A stretch of 64,000 bases of DNA from CAVQMC01 sp963713505 (GTDB lineage Bacteria; Bacteroidota; Ignavibacteria; Ignavibacteriales; Ignavibacteriaceae). Below are positions 47,732 to 56,655 of this stretch, piece after piece. The notes under the pieces were generated by a model, which was not told the DNA's origin, did not search any database, and saw only the letters and a list, made by a program, of their open reading frames with translations. Each line of letters starts with the position of its first letter. Within the stretch, counting starts at the first letter, position 1. The position numbers and the translations under genes were made by a program. Location: contig CAVQMC010000001.1 of the NCBI GenBank assembly GCA_963713505.1, positions 186,001-250,000 on the forward strand, in the 5' to 3' direction.

Positions 47732-48554
47732 TATAGTTTTTTTATAACCTCTTTCATTATTAAGGTCATTTTCGGTTCCGCTTCCATTGCAGTTGCAATT
47801 ATTTCCTTTACATCAACAGGTTTTAAAGAATCCGGGAAACATTCATCTGTTATGATACTAATTCCTAAAACTTTCATTCCCATATGATTTGCAACTATAC
47901 TTTCCGGAATAGTTGACATTCCGACAACATCAGCTCCGGTGCTTCTTAAAAATCTGTATTCTGCTTTAGTTTCTAGATTTGGTCCGGGAACAGCAATATA
48001 AACACCTTTTTGTATTTTCAATTTATTTTCCAGAGCAATATCTTCGGCAAGTTTAATCAATTTTAAGATCATATGGTTCACTCATATCGGGAAATCTTGG
48101 TCCTAAGCTCATCTTCATTTTTTCCGATTAAAGGATTATCGCCTAAAAGATTTATATGATCCAGCATCAGCATTATGTCTCCTCTTTTGTATTGAGGATT
48201 CATTCCGCCGCAGGCATTTGAAACTAAAAGAGTTTTTACTCCTAGAAATTTCATAACTCTTACCGGGAAAGTAATCTGCTGCATTGTATAGCCTTCGTAA
48301 TAATGAAAGCGGCCCTGCATTGCAACAACATTTTTATTTCCGATTTTTCCGAAAATTAATTTGCCTTGATGCGATTCAACTGTAGATAACGGAAAATAAG
48401 GAAGATCAGCATAATCAATTTGATATTTAACATCGATATCTTTTACTAATCCGCCTAATCCTGTTCCCAGGATTATTCCAACCGGATAATCTTCTTTAGT
48501 AGTTTTTCTGATAACCTCAAGGGTTTCATTAATTTTATTTATTAAATCGCCCAT
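47731..48554 (-). CDS. punA: Purine nucleoside phosphorylase, trimeric type (two frame breaks)
   Basis: About 273 aa after repair. Phosphorolysis of purine nucleosides for salvage. Seen: 'PVGIILGTGLGGLVKDID', 'TVESHQGKLIFGKIG', 'VAMQGRFHYYEGYTMQQITF', 'LLVSNACGGMNPQYKRGDIM', and after the breaks 'YIAVPGPNLETKAEYRFLRS', 'GADVVGMSTIPE' and 'GISIITDEC'. Breaks: about 48104 (surplus A on the coding strand) and 48062-48070; repaired it reads 'DELGPRFPDMSEPYDLKLIK'. The break-region sequence is the family's conserved one, so the gene should be intact in the organism. It follows the divIVA-like gene by 2 bases. Confidence 0.88.
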
Positions 48555-48556
48555 AA

Positions 48557-49094
48557 TTATAATATTCTGTTTACGATATCGTCAACATCGATATCTATTT
48601 TTTTAGCTTCTTCCATTTTCTTGGTTATGATTTCTTCTTCGCCAGCCTCTTCAACTTTCATTTCGAGCAAATGAGCCTGCGAAGTTATAACCGCTTTAAG
48701 TTTGGAAATAATTAAATCTCTTTCTTCTCTTAAATTAATAACAGCACTTCTTATTGCATTAGCATTTTCTCTGGCTTTTTCAATTATCTGCGAAGCTTTT
48801 ATCTCAGCTTCTTTAATCATCAAGTTGGTTTGTTTTTTTGTTGATTCAATTGCTTTTGATGAACTTTCCTGAGCTTTAAGAAGAGTTCCCTGAAGATTTT
48901 TTTCAATCTTTCTGAATTCAGCTAACTTTTCGTTTGCTTCATCAAGATCTTTTTTAAGAGTTTCATTTTCTCATTAAAAGATCTTCAAATTCATCAGCAA
49001 GTTTTTCCAAAAAAGCCTGGACTTCTTCTTTGTCAAAACCTCTAACACTTCTGCTGAAGTCTTGCTTTTTAATACTTAACGGAGAAAATTTCAT
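48557..49094 (-). CDS. divIVA: DivIVA-domain protein (one frame break)
   Basis: About 178 aa after repair. N-terminal DivIVA signature: 'MKFSPLSIKKQDFSRSVRG' then 'GFDKEEVQAFLEKLADEFED' (membrane-curvature-binding turn plus start of the coiled coil). The rest is coiled coil ('LKKDLDEANEKLAEFRKIEK', 'ASQIIEKARENANAIRSAVI'). One surplus base at 48970-48973 interrupts the frame at 'FEDLLM/ENETLKKDL'. DivIVA proteins localise to curved membrane and recruit division or polar-growth factors; the role here is unknown. ATGA overlap with the stop of yggS upstream; punA follows by 2 bases. Confidence 0.87.
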
Positions 49095-49792
49095 AACTCC
49101 TTCCAATCTTTTGAATAATCTCTTTCACCAAAAATAGCTGAGCCAATTCTCAGCATTGTCGCACCTTCTTCAATTGCAATTTTAAAATCTGAAGTCATTC
49201 CCATGGAAAGTTCATGAACATTAAAACCTTCATTGGAAAGACTGTCTCTTAAATTTTTCAAATAACTAAAACTTTGTCTTATTACTTTTTCATTTTCGGT
49301 TAAAGGTGCAATTGTCATCAAACCAATAGGTTCAAGATTTTTTAATTCTTTACAATAATTCAGAAGATCGCGAATTTCACTTTCCTCTTCCAAACCGGCT
49401 TTTGAATCTTCATAAGAAGTTTTAATCTGAAAAAGAACTTTTTGAACTTTATTTATTTTCCCTGCTCTTTTATTAATTTCCGAAGCTAAAAGCAGAGAAT
49501 CAACAGAATGTATATATTCTGCAGAATTTACAACAAAACGGACTTTGTTTCTTTGCAAAGTACCAATAAAATGCCAAATAACTCTATCGCCCAGTTTTTC
49601 ATATTTAGAATCTAATTCTTGAGCTCTGTTTTCACCAAAATCAGTCAATCCTTGTTCAATCGCTTGATTGACTTCATCAACTCCGAAATTTTTTGAAACT
49701 GCTATTAATTTAATTTCGGAAGGCTCCCTGCCGGAGTTCAAACAGGTTTTTTCAATTTCTTCTCTTAAATTCTTAATATTTTCAGCTATCAT
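49091..49792 (-). CDS. YggS/YlmE-family PLP homeostasis protein
   Basis: About 233 aa from ATG at 49792, chosen because an upstream frame extension to 49840 lacks family sequence. A PLP-binding TIM-barrel protein that buffers pyridoxal phosphate, with no known enzyme activity. Seen: 'EIKLIAVSKNFGVDEVNQAI' with the PLP-binding Lys, 'GENRAQELDSKYEKL', 'WHFIGTLQRNKVRFV', 'LSMGMTSDFKIAIEEGATML' and 'RIGSAIFGERDY'. Neighbouring yggS with divIVA/sepF-type cell-division genes is usual in many bacteria, as here. Probably the first gene of the long minus-strand operon. Confidence 0.92.
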   Translation of the reverse strand: MIAENIKNLREEIEKTCLNSGREPSEIKLIAVSKNFGVDEVNQAIEQGLTDFGENRAQELDSKYEKLGDRVIWHFIGTLQRNKVRFVVNSAEYIHSVDSLLLASEINKRAGKINKVQKVLFQIKTSYEDSKAGLEEESEIRDLLNYCKELKNLEPIGLMTIAPLTENEKVIRQSFSYLKNLRDSLSNEGFNVHELSMGMTSDFKIAIEEGATMLRIGSAIFGERDYSKDWKEL

Positions 49793-50067
49793 CACAAAAA
49801 TTAAGATTGTGAATTTATAAGTTTTCTCATCAATAATCAACGAAATAAATAGTGTAATTGCTTGGTTTTATAATGATTAACCACTTTTTATTTAACTTAT
49901 CTAGATAACAAAATATTAACATTTATGCAAAGATTTTGCAATAATATTAAAGAAATATTGATTTATTCATTTGAATTGTTATTAATCTGTTAAATAATAA
50001 TGATGTTTAATTTGTGTAACTTTGTATTGAATTTTTATTCTAATTTGGAATTTTAAAGGGAAAAATT

Positions 50068-51039
50068 ATGCAAATAATGGAAAGAATAATATTAGAAGCT
50101 TCTAAAAAATCTAAAAAAATTGTACTGCCGGAATCTCATGATGAAAGAGTACTTAAAGCAGCAGAATTAATTCAAAAAGCAAATATTGCATCTGTTACTA
50201 CAATTGGCGAAGATAAAAAAGTTCGTAAAGATGCAGAAAAAATTGGAGTATATCTTGATGGAGTCAAGATTGTAAATCCTGAAGACTCAGAAAATTATAA
50301 TTCTTTTGTAAGTACTTATTTTGACCTAAGAAAGAAAAAAGGAATTACTAAAGAAGAGGCTGAAAATACAATTAAAAAAGATCTGTTTTTCGGAGCAATG
50401 CTCGTTAGAGAAGGAATTGTAAACGGAAGTGTTGCCGGCTCGACTGCTTCAACAGCAGATGTTTTGAGAGCTGGGATTCAATGTGTTGGAATGCCGGAAG
50501 GAATATCAACTGTTTCCAGTTTCTTTTTGATGATATTCCCCGAAAAAGTTTACAGCTTTGCAGACTGCGCCGTAGTTCCAAATCCGGATGCTCAGCAGCT
50601 TGCTGATATTGCAATTTCAACTGCTGAAAACCACAAAAAACTTACTGGCGAAGAACCAAATGTTGCTATGTTATCTTTCTCCACTAAAGGAAGCGCAGAG
50701 CATGAATTAGTTGATAAAGTAATTCAAGCTACGAATATTGTAAAAGAAAAAGCTCCTCATTTAAATATTGACGGTGAATTACAATTTGATGCTGCAATTA
50801 TCGAATCAATAGGAAAAAGAAAAGCTCCGGAGAGTAAAGTTGCCGGACAAGCTAATGTTTTAATCTTCCCGGATTTAAATGCGGGAAACATTGGTTATAA
50901 AATTGCACAAAGATTAGGAAAGGCCGAAGCTGTAGGTCCTGTTATCCAAGGATTAAAGAAGCCTTATTTCGATTTAAGCCGCGGATGCAGTGTTGAAGAT
51001 ATTGTAAATACCGCTGCAATTGCTGCTTTAATGGGTTAA
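50068..51039 (+). CDS. pta: Phosphate acetyltransferase
   Basis: Interconverts acetyl-CoA and acetyl phosphate. 323 aa, the short single-domain type. Seen: 'KKIVLPESHDERVLKAAELI', 'FGAMLVREGIVNGSVAGST', 'VFSFADCAVVPNPDAQQLAD'-like segment ('YSFADCAVVPNPDAQQLAD'), 'VAMLSFSTKGSAEHELVDKV', 'GELQFDAAI' and 'NVLIFPDLNAGNIGYKI'. TAACTTTG at 50017-50024, 44 bases upstream, matches the Bacteroidota -7 consensus TAnnTTTG; no clear -33 element goes with it. An ackA partner is not in the window. A strong terminator follows. Confidence 0.95.
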   Translation: MQIMERIILEASKKSKKIVLPESHDERVLKAAELIQKANIASVTTIGEDKKVRKDAEKIGVYLDGVKIVNPEDSENYNSFVSTYFDLRKKKGITKEEAENTIKKDLFFGAMLVREGIVNGSVAGSTASTADVLRAGIQCVGMPEGISTVSSFFLMIFPEKVYSFADCAVVPNPDAQQLADIAISTAENHKKLTGEEPNVAMLSFSTKGSAEHELVDKVIQATNIVKEKAPHLNIDGELQFDAAIIESIGKRKAPESKVAGQANVLIFPDLNAGNIGYKIAQRLGKAEAVGPVIQGLKKPYFDLSRGCSVEDIVNTAAIAALMG

Positions 51040-51050
51040 TAATATTTTAT

Positions 51051-51080
51051 CCGGATGTTTCAAAAAACATCCGGTTTTTA
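51051..51080 (+). terminator. Rho-independent terminator after pta
   Basis: 10-bp stem ccggatgttt / aaacatccgg with a 4-base loop and a downstream ttttta tract, 11 bases after the pta stop. Confidence 0.88.
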
Positions 51081-51098
51081 ATTACTAATTTAGTTTAA

Positions 51099-51887
51099 AT
51101 GAAACTTTTAATCATTTCGTTATTCTTTATTCAGATATCATTCTGTCAATCAAAATACATTGTTAAAAATGATCTCGATACTGTTTTTAATAAGTACAAT
51201 GTAAAAGGATCATTTTTAATTTATAATTTAAATAATGATGAATACATTTTAGTTGACAGCGCAAGATGTTTCCAGCAATTTATCCCTGCTTCAACATTTA
51301 AAATTTTTAATTCCTTAGTCGGACTTGAAACAGGATTAATTCCCGACTCCAATTTTATATTTAAATGGGACGGTACAAAAAGAAACATTGAAAACTGGAA
51401 CCAGGATTTAAAATTTAGTTTGGCTTTTCAATATTCTTGCGTTCCGTGTTATCAATCTTTAGCCAGAAAAATCGGTCAGGAAAGAATGCAGTATTATGTT
51501 GATAAAGAAAATTACGGAAATCATAACATAGGCGGAGGAATAGATCAATTCTGGTTAACCGGCAATCTAAGAATTAGTCAGTTTGAACAAATTAGTTTAT
51601 TAAAAAATTTATATGAAGATAAACTATCCTTTTCTAAACGAAATATGGAAATTGTAAAACACATTATGATTTCCGAAAGAAACCCGGAATATATTTTACA
51701 TTCCAAAACCGGCTGGGGAACAATTAATGGTATAAATTATGGCTGGCTTGTTGGTTATATTGAGAAACAAAATAATGTATATTTTTTCGCATTAAATATT
51801 GAAAGCAAAAATCCCGGTAAAAATTTTGCCGGCAGCAGACTTTTAATTACTAAGCAACTTTTTAGAACTCTTAATATTATAAAATGA
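51099..51887 (+). CDS. Class D (OXA-type) beta-lactamase
   Basis: 262 aa with a signal peptide (MKLLIISLFFIQISFCQ), so periplasmic or, if Cys16 is a lipid site, membrane-anchored. Class D motifs are complete: 'STFK' (65-68, nucleophile Ser65 and the carbamylated Lys68), 'SCV' (113-115), 'YGN' (139-141), 'FWLTG' with Trp152, and 'KTG' (203-205) in 'HSKTGWGT'. Phe67 instead of Tyr/Phe variation is normal. It sits alone with no integron, transposase or resistance cassette, so it looks chromosomal and intrinsic. Substrate range cannot be judged. A small membrane gene follows 1 base after its stop. Confidence 0.92.
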   Translation: MKLLIISLFFIQISFCQSKYIVKNDLDTVFNKYNVKGSFLIYNLNNDEYILVDSARCFQQFIPASTFKIFNSLVGLETGLIPDSNFIFKWDGTKRNIENWNQDLKFSLAFQYSCVPCYQSLARKIGQERMQYYVDKENYGNHNIGGGIDQFWLTGNLRISQFEQISLLKNLYEDKLSFSKRNMEIVKHIMISERNPEYILHSKTGWGTINGINYGWLVGYIEKQNNVYFFALNIESKNPGKNFAGSRLLITKQLFRTLNIIK

Positions 51888-51888
51888 A

Positions 51889-52212
51889 ATGATACTTGTT
51901 ATAGATGCATTGATGATCTTTTTATTGAATCTTCCTTTCGGTTACTGGAGAAAAAATGTTAAAAAGTTTTCTCTTCAGTGGGCACTTGCAATTCATTTAC
52001 CGGTTCCTGTTGTAATATTAATTAGAATTTATTCAGGTTTAGGATTCCAATTATATACTTATCCTATTTTGGTCGGAGCATTTTTTCTAGGACAATTTAT
52101 AGGTTCAAAAATTTATAAATACGGAGAAGAAAATTTTAAAGTTCCGATTACTTCTTGTTTAATGTGCGATATGTTCAAATCTTTTAAAACCAATGAAGGC
52201 GAGGAAATTTAA
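51889..52212 (+). CDS. Small membrane protein, 107 aa
   Basis: Not recognised. Hydrophobic segments at about 2-17, 28-46 and 57-74, then a cytoplasmic-type tail with 'SCLMCDMFKSFK', where two Cys are spaced C-x2-C. Its start is 1 base after the beta-lactamase stop, so the two are translationally coupled, which suggests a shared role or simple co-transcription. No signal for a specific transporter or sensor. Confidence 0.68.
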   Translation: MILVIDALMIFLLNLPFGYWRKNVKKFSLQWALAIHLPVPVVILIRIYSGLGFQLYTYPILVGAFFLGQFIGSKIYKYGEENFKVPITSCLMCDMFKSFKTNEGEEI

Positions 52213-52216
52213 ATAT

Positions 52217-53122
52217 TTAATCTAACATTCGATCCTCAATTAATATCTTACCTAGAAATCTATCAACTTTATAATCCTTAATTGCCATAATAAAAAACGG
52301 AATACTGAAAGCTATATAGAAGAAATTCATTGAATCTTCAATAATGGTTTTTTCAAATCCCACATTGAACATCAATAAAATTGTTGAGAATAAAGCTGTT
52401 ATGAAAAGTATTAACCCCGAAGCAAAAAATAGTTCCTGCAAATCCGAAACAATCCATCCGCAATAAATTACAAAAACGAGTAATGTAATATAAAACCAGG
52501 AAGGCAGCGAAAACAAAAATGGATAAATACTAAAAGGATTATTTAACATAAATGCTTTCGGCGCTAAGTTACCTAAGATCATATAAAATATAAAGTAGCC
52601 GATAATCATTAAGAAAATTAATATTAAAGCTTTTTGTATATCATGCCTGAATAAATAAAGAGTATAAATTAAAAAGACCAGGATAAATATTGATCTAAGA
52701 AAAAGCATAAGGCCGAATAAAAGACCGAATAAAAAATAATATGGAGTGATTTTCTCTTTGTCCAGATATACTTCGCACAAAAAGATTAATACAATTGAAA
52801 GCACTGAATTAATAAAAAACTCGGCAGGATGAAGATACTCAAATGATATTTCTAAAACCCCAATTACTAAAACAGCAATTAAAGTTAAGGAACCAACTAT
52901 TACAATATTTACTAACGGATATTTTACCTGACCGGGAGGATATTTTATTCTAATAAATCTTTCAACAAGAATATTTGCTATCCAGAATAAAATAATAAAT
53001 GAACCTGTGATAACCCATGGTTGTTCCGAATAAAGAATAGAATATTTTAAAACATATGCAGCGGCAATAATTGTAACAATAAAAAGAGAAATTATATTTA
53101 TATAATGTTTGCTGCTAAACAT
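52217..53122 (-). CDS. Polytopic membrane protein of unknown function, 301 aa
   Basis: About nine predicted membrane helices, starting 'YINIISLFIVTIIAAAYVL'. Few polar motifs; 'YPPGQVKYPLVNIVIVG' and a C-terminal charged tail 'DRFLGKILIEDRMLD'. It resembles the DUF6427-type proteins of Bacteroidota by size and helix count, but I cannot confirm that. It is convergent with the beta-lactamase pair (4-base gap at 52212/52217) and stands alone on the minus strand. Confidence 0.65.
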   Translation of the reverse strand: MFSSKHYINIISLFIVTIIAAAYVLKYSILYSEQPWVITGSFIILFWIANILVERFIRIKYPPGQVKYPLVNIVIVGSLTLIAVLVIGVLEISFEYLHPAEFFINSVLSIVLIFLCEVYLDKEKITPYYFLFGLLFGLMLFLRSIFILVFLIYTLYLFRHDIQKALILIFLMIIGYFIFYMILGNLAPKAFMLNNPFSIYPFLFSLPSWFYITLLVFVIYCGWIVSDLQELFFASGLILFITALFSTILLMFNVGFEKTIIEDSMNFFYIAFSIPFFIMAIKDYKVDRFLGKILIEDRMLD

Positions 53123-53242
53123 AAATTATGATTAGTGAAAAATTTAAGAAAAATTAAAAGCAGGTTAATTTTCATTTTTAATAATGACACAATTTTAAAA
53201 TACTTAAATATTTCACTAAAGAAAATCTAAACGAATAATTTG

Positions 53243-53292
53243 CTGCCGGCAAAGTTCAATAAACTGAATAAAAAAAATCCGAATGCCGGCAG
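53243..53292. repeat. Inverted repeat ctgccggca with 32-base loop
   Basis: Exact 9-bp arms, ctgccggca (53243-53251) and tgccggcag (53284-53292), markedly G+C rich for this region, in the 180-base gap between the membrane-protein gene and the TerB-like gene. It may act as terminator for the minus-strand TerB gene or be a dispersed palindrome. Loop too long for a classical terminator. Confidence 0.4.
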
Positions 53293-53302
53293 TTATTCCA
53301 AT

Positions 53303-53767
53303 TTACAGATTCAATTCTTCTTTAACTAAAAGTTTACCCGCAATTATATCTTGATGCTCCAAATTAAGCATTAAACCGATTTTCTTAATGAAATTGTCTT
53401 CGTAAGCGTTCAATGTTTTATCAATATAAATTAGCCGCCAAAGATTTTTAACAAGTTCGAATTTTTGATCTTTGGAATAATTATCATTAATGATTTTTGT
53501 GAATTCGTAAAGACTTATACTTCCTTTTATTCTTTCTTCGGCAAGATTCATCAACTCGTTAACTTCTTCTTCATTTAAATCAAATAAACTTTCAAGTATA
53601 GAAATTATTTTATCTTTTTCTTCGTTAGTAAAATTTTCATCGGCACTTGCCATTTCAATAAAAAGTGCACAAGTAGCAATTTGATATTGTTTATAATTAA
53701 ATCCAGCGCTGTTAGAGTCGTCGCTTATTTCCGGAGCTCCGATCAATTTTTTTAATACTTCGAACAT
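53303..53767 (-). CDS. TerB-like (tellurite-resistance-type) protein
   Basis: 154 aa, all-helical. Core 'YQIATCALFIEMASADENFT' with the acidic 'DENFTNEEKDKI' metal-type loop and 'LVKNLWRLIYIDKTLNAYED' matches the TerB-like fold. Despite the name, isolated TerB-like proteins are widespread and usually not tied to tellurite. It follows malQ's start region by 17 bases on the same strand, so it may be co-transcribed with malQ. Confidence 0.8.
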   Translation of the reverse strand: MFEVLKKLIGAPEISDDSNSAGFNYKQYQIATCALFIEMASADENFTNEEKDKIISILESLFDLNEEEVNELMNLAEERIKGSISLYEFTKIINDNYSKDQKFELVKNLWRLIYIDKTLNAYEDNFIKKIGLMLNLEHQDIIAGKLLVKEELNL

Positions 53768-53784
53768 TTTATCCTTTTACTTTT

Positions 53785-55326
53785 TTATTCTTCTGAATTA
53801 GTTTCTATTTCTGTTTCTTTTAATGGTTTTGGAGGTCTTTCAAATAATTCCGCTAATTCTTTGTATTGCCTTGCAAGATAATCCGGAACCTGATCCCATT
53901 TAAAACGCCAGGTCCAGTTGCCTCCCAATTTTCCCGGGAAATTCATTCTTGCATCCGATCCTAGATTTAATAAATCCTGCATCGGAATAATTACAATATT
54001 TGCAGCAGAAGCATATGCAGTTCTAATTAATTGTGTACACATATCATCGCCGTAATAATTCATATATTTCTGAGCATGCTCATAAATATCGTTATTATTA
54101 TTTTTTTCTTTTTCAAAATATGCTCTCGTTGTATCGTTATCGTGTGAACCGGTATATACTACACAATTTTTAACATAATTATGAGGTAAAAATTTTCTTT
54201 CCATATCTGTTCCAAACGCAAACTGCAGAATTTTCATTCCGGGAAAATCAAATGTATCTCTTAAATTTTCAACTGATTTTGTAATAACTCCAAGATCTTC
54301 AGCAAGTATTGGAATATCGCCCAAATATTTTTTTACTGTGTTAAAGAATTTTTCACCCGGAGCTTTAATCCATTTTCCGTTTTCGGCAGTCGGTGCTCCG
54401 CCGGGAATTTCCCAGTAAGCATCAAAACCTCTAAAGTGATCTATTCTTATAATATCAACAAAATTTAAAATTGCGGATAATCTTTTTCTCCACCAAAGGA
54501 AATCATCTTCTTCCATTTTTTTCCATCTATAAAGAGGATTTCCCCAAAGCTGTCCGGTTGCACTAAAATAATCCGGAGGAACACCGGCAACAGTTTCTAA
54601 ATTTCCTTCTTTATCAACAGAAAAAATATCTTTATGCGCCCATAAATCCGCACTGTCATAAGCAATAAATATCGGCATATCGCCGATTATTTTAATTCCT
54701 TTTCCATTTGCATAATTTTTAATTTCCGACCATTGTTTGTAAAACTGATATTGTACAAATTTATGATATATAATATCGTCGGATAATTTTTCTTTCCATT
54801 TTTTAATTGCTTCAGGTTTTCTAATAACCAAATCTTTATCCCATTTAGACCAAACCTCACCGCCGTGAAAATCTTTTGCTGCCATAAATAAAGTAAAATC
54901 TTCAAGCCAGTCTTTTTCAGTTTCACAGAATTGATCGAATTTTTCTTTAAAACCGTTATGGTTTTCTTTGAAAGAAGAATAAGCAGTTCTTAATAATGAT
55001 TTTTTATAATTTATTACATTTCCGTAATCTATATGAGATGGATTATGATCAGGAATGTTTTCCAGGTCTGAATCCTTTAAAAATCCATCATCTCTTAATT
55101 TTTCCGGACTAACGAGAATAGGATTCCCGGCAAAAGCAGAAAAACATTGATATGGTGAATCTCCATAACCGGTTGGACCCAAAGGAAAAATCTGCCAGAG
55201 TTTTTGCCCGGCAGCTTCTAAAAAATTTATAAAATTATAAGCTTCGTATCCCAAATCTCCTATTCCAAATTTACCCGGGAAGGAAGTAGGATGAAGCAAT
55301 ATTCCGGCTGCTCTTTCGAATTTCAT
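53785..55326 (-). CDS. malQ: 4-alpha-glucanotransferase (amylomaltase)
   Basis: 513 aa, GH77. Moves maltooligosaccharide segments between chains. Seen: 'RAAGILLHPTSFPGKFGIGD' at the N-terminus, 'LWQIFPLGPTGYGDSPYQC', 'IIGDMPIFIAYDSADLWAHK', nucleophile Asp in 'DIIRIDHFRGFDAYWEIP', acid/base Glu in 'PILAEDLGVI', and 'YTGSHDNDT' with the third carboxylate. All three catalytic acids are present. With the GH13 enzymes at 6040 and 27077 it supports maltodextrin metabolism, though the genes are scattered. Confidence 0.95.
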   Translation of the reverse strand: MKFERAAGILLHPTSFPGKFGIGDLGYEAYNFINFLEAAGQKLWQIFPLGPTGYGDSPYQCFSAFAGNPILVSPEKLRDDGFLKDSDLENIPDHNPSHIDYGNVINYKKSLLRTAYSSFKENHNGFKEKFDQFCETEKDWLEDFTLFMAAKDFHGGEVWSKWDKDLVIRKPEAIKKWKEKLSDDIIYHKFVQYQFYKQWSEIKNYANGKGIKIIGDMPIFIAYDSADLWAHKDIFSVDKEGNLETVAGVPPDYFSATGQLWGNPLYRWKKMEEDDFLWWRKRLSAILNFVDIIRIDHFRGFDAYWEIPGGAPTAENGKWIKAPGEKFFNTVKKYLGDIPILAEDLGVITKSVENLRDTFDFPGMKILQFAFGTDMERKFLPHNYVKNCVVYTGSHDNDTTRAYFEKEKNNNNDIYEHAQKYMNYYGDDMCTQLIRTAYASAANIVIIPMQDLLNLGSDARMNFPGKLGGNWTWRFKWDQVPDYLARQYKELAELFERPPKPLKETEIETNSEE

Positions 55327-55422
55327 ATTTTACTCTAATTTATTTGCTTCAAAAATAGGAAATGGGAGTGGAAAATAAAAAGAATTAGAATTATGTTTTG
55401 ATAAGTATCATTTAAAAATAAA

Positions 55423-55448
55423 AAAGGCTGCAAAATGATGCAGCCTTT
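55423..55448. terminator. Terminator between malQ promoter side and the barrel gene end
   Basis: 10-bp stem aaaggctgca / tgcagccttt with a 6-base loop. It lies downstream of the minus-strand barrel gene (55469-56038) and separates it from malQ. Confidence 0.8.
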
Positions 55449-55468
55449 AATAAATACTTATTTAAATT

Positions 55469-56038
55469 TTATAAACTGAATCTATAAGCAACTCTTGCAC
55501 CAATGTAATTCAAGTTGCTGATTACATTAAAAGTACCTGTAATATCTACTGCATTTTTTGGTCCGACAGGAACTTCATAACCAGCGCCAACTGCAAAAGC
55601 AAATTCAGTTGAACTTCCGCCAGTACCACTTGCACTATAAGTAACAGCCAGGAATATTATAAGATCACTGAATAATCAGAATTAAAAATTTGAAATCCTA
55701 TCTGAGCAATAGCATATAATGGCTGATTAGGATGTAAAATAATATTTTGCACCAACCATTATCGGAATATCTGAATAACTATAAGAAAAAGTATAGCCTG
55801 GTTCACTCAAATCTTTTCCGCCGAATTTTAAATAACCAGCAGTAGCAACACCGGTAATATTTGGGGTGAAAGCCATTTCAAAAGTAGCAGTTCCGCCAAA
55901 CCCAACACCGGCAAAATCACTAAATGAACCTAATGGTAAAGAAACATTTGCACCAATGCTAACATGATTTTTATGTTGTGCTAAACTAAAACTTGCGGCA
56001 AAAACTATAATAACAAGAATTGATAACAGTTTTTTCAT
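55469..56038 (-). CDS. Small outer-membrane beta-barrel protein (at least two frame breaks)
   Basis: About 189 aa after repair. Signal peptide MKKLLSILVIIVFAASFSLA, then barrel strands 'HVSIGANVSLPLGSFSDFAG', 'TATFEMAFTPNITGVATAGY', 'YAIAQIGFQIFN', 'STEFAFAVGAGYEVPVGPKN', and a C-terminal 'IGARVAYRFSL' ending as OmpA/OmpX-like barrels do. Breaks: one surplus T (coding strand) near 55731, and at least one more near 55650-55670 that I cannot place exactly. GGAGAG precedes the ATG. A pair of tandem repeats at 56114-56157 lies 76-119 bases upstream. The role (porin, adhesin or PorT-like) is unknown. Confidence 0.7.
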
Positions 56039-56628
56039 TCTTCTCTCCTTAATGAATTTTTACAATAAATGAATTTAATTAAATGAACCATTTTTTCAGC
56101 TAACGTAAATTAATTCCGGTAATCCTTGGATTTGCTTCCCCTTGGATTGTTTCCGGTATTAAAACTTAACTTTTATATATATGATTTATACTTATGAATG
56201 ATCAACAAGACATCTTAATTTATTTTACTTGATGTTCCTGCACTTTTTAAAAAATATAATTTTTTATAAAAGATCAAACCATATATTAACAATTTTCATT
56301 CCATTAACAAGAACAATCATCAAATTATTTTAATTTAACAATGGATAAAAAAGAATGATAATATAAAAGGTTATCGATCATTTTATATTTTTGCTCGACT
56401 ATATAATGATGTAAAAATTACTATTTTCTAACAAATAATTCCTTTTTACATTCCCCTTGAATAAAGGATATTATAACAAAGGTTCTAAAATACACGATTT
56501 TTTTAGTATGTCAATAGTTCTAAGTAAAGTATCTTTACTTAATTATCACTCAAAATGAAAAAATTTCCATCATTTATTAAATAATGATTATTTATACTAG
56601 TTTTATAATGGTGCGTTTTTAGTTATGT
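56039..56628. other. 590-base non-coding divergent region
   Basis: Lies between the barrel gene (minus) and the VTT gene (plus). It is very AT-rich and shows stops in all frames within short distance. The only structure I see is the tandem repeat block at 56114-56157. No tRNA-like fold or conserved RNA is apparent; promoters for both flanking genes must lie here. Confidence 0.5.
56114..56157. repeat. Tandem direct repeat flanked by TTCCGGT copies
   Basis: ccttggatttgcttcc (56124-56139) is followed directly by ccttggattgtttcc (56140-56154), 13-14 bases matching with small changes. The block is bounded by TTCCGGT at 56114-56120 and 56151-56157. Placed 76-119 bases upstream of the barrel gene start, it could bind a dimeric regulator. 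Confidence 0.45.
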
Positions 56629-56655
56629 TTGGAATTCCATTTGTTAAAAGGTTTG

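Noticed and set aside
51099..52212. A mobile resistance cassette
   Set aside because: No integrase, attC-like site, transposase or base-composition shift surrounds the beta-lactamase gene.
53303..53767. A tellurite-resistance operon
   Set aside because: Only a lone TerB-like protein is present, with no TerC, TerD or TerZ genes.
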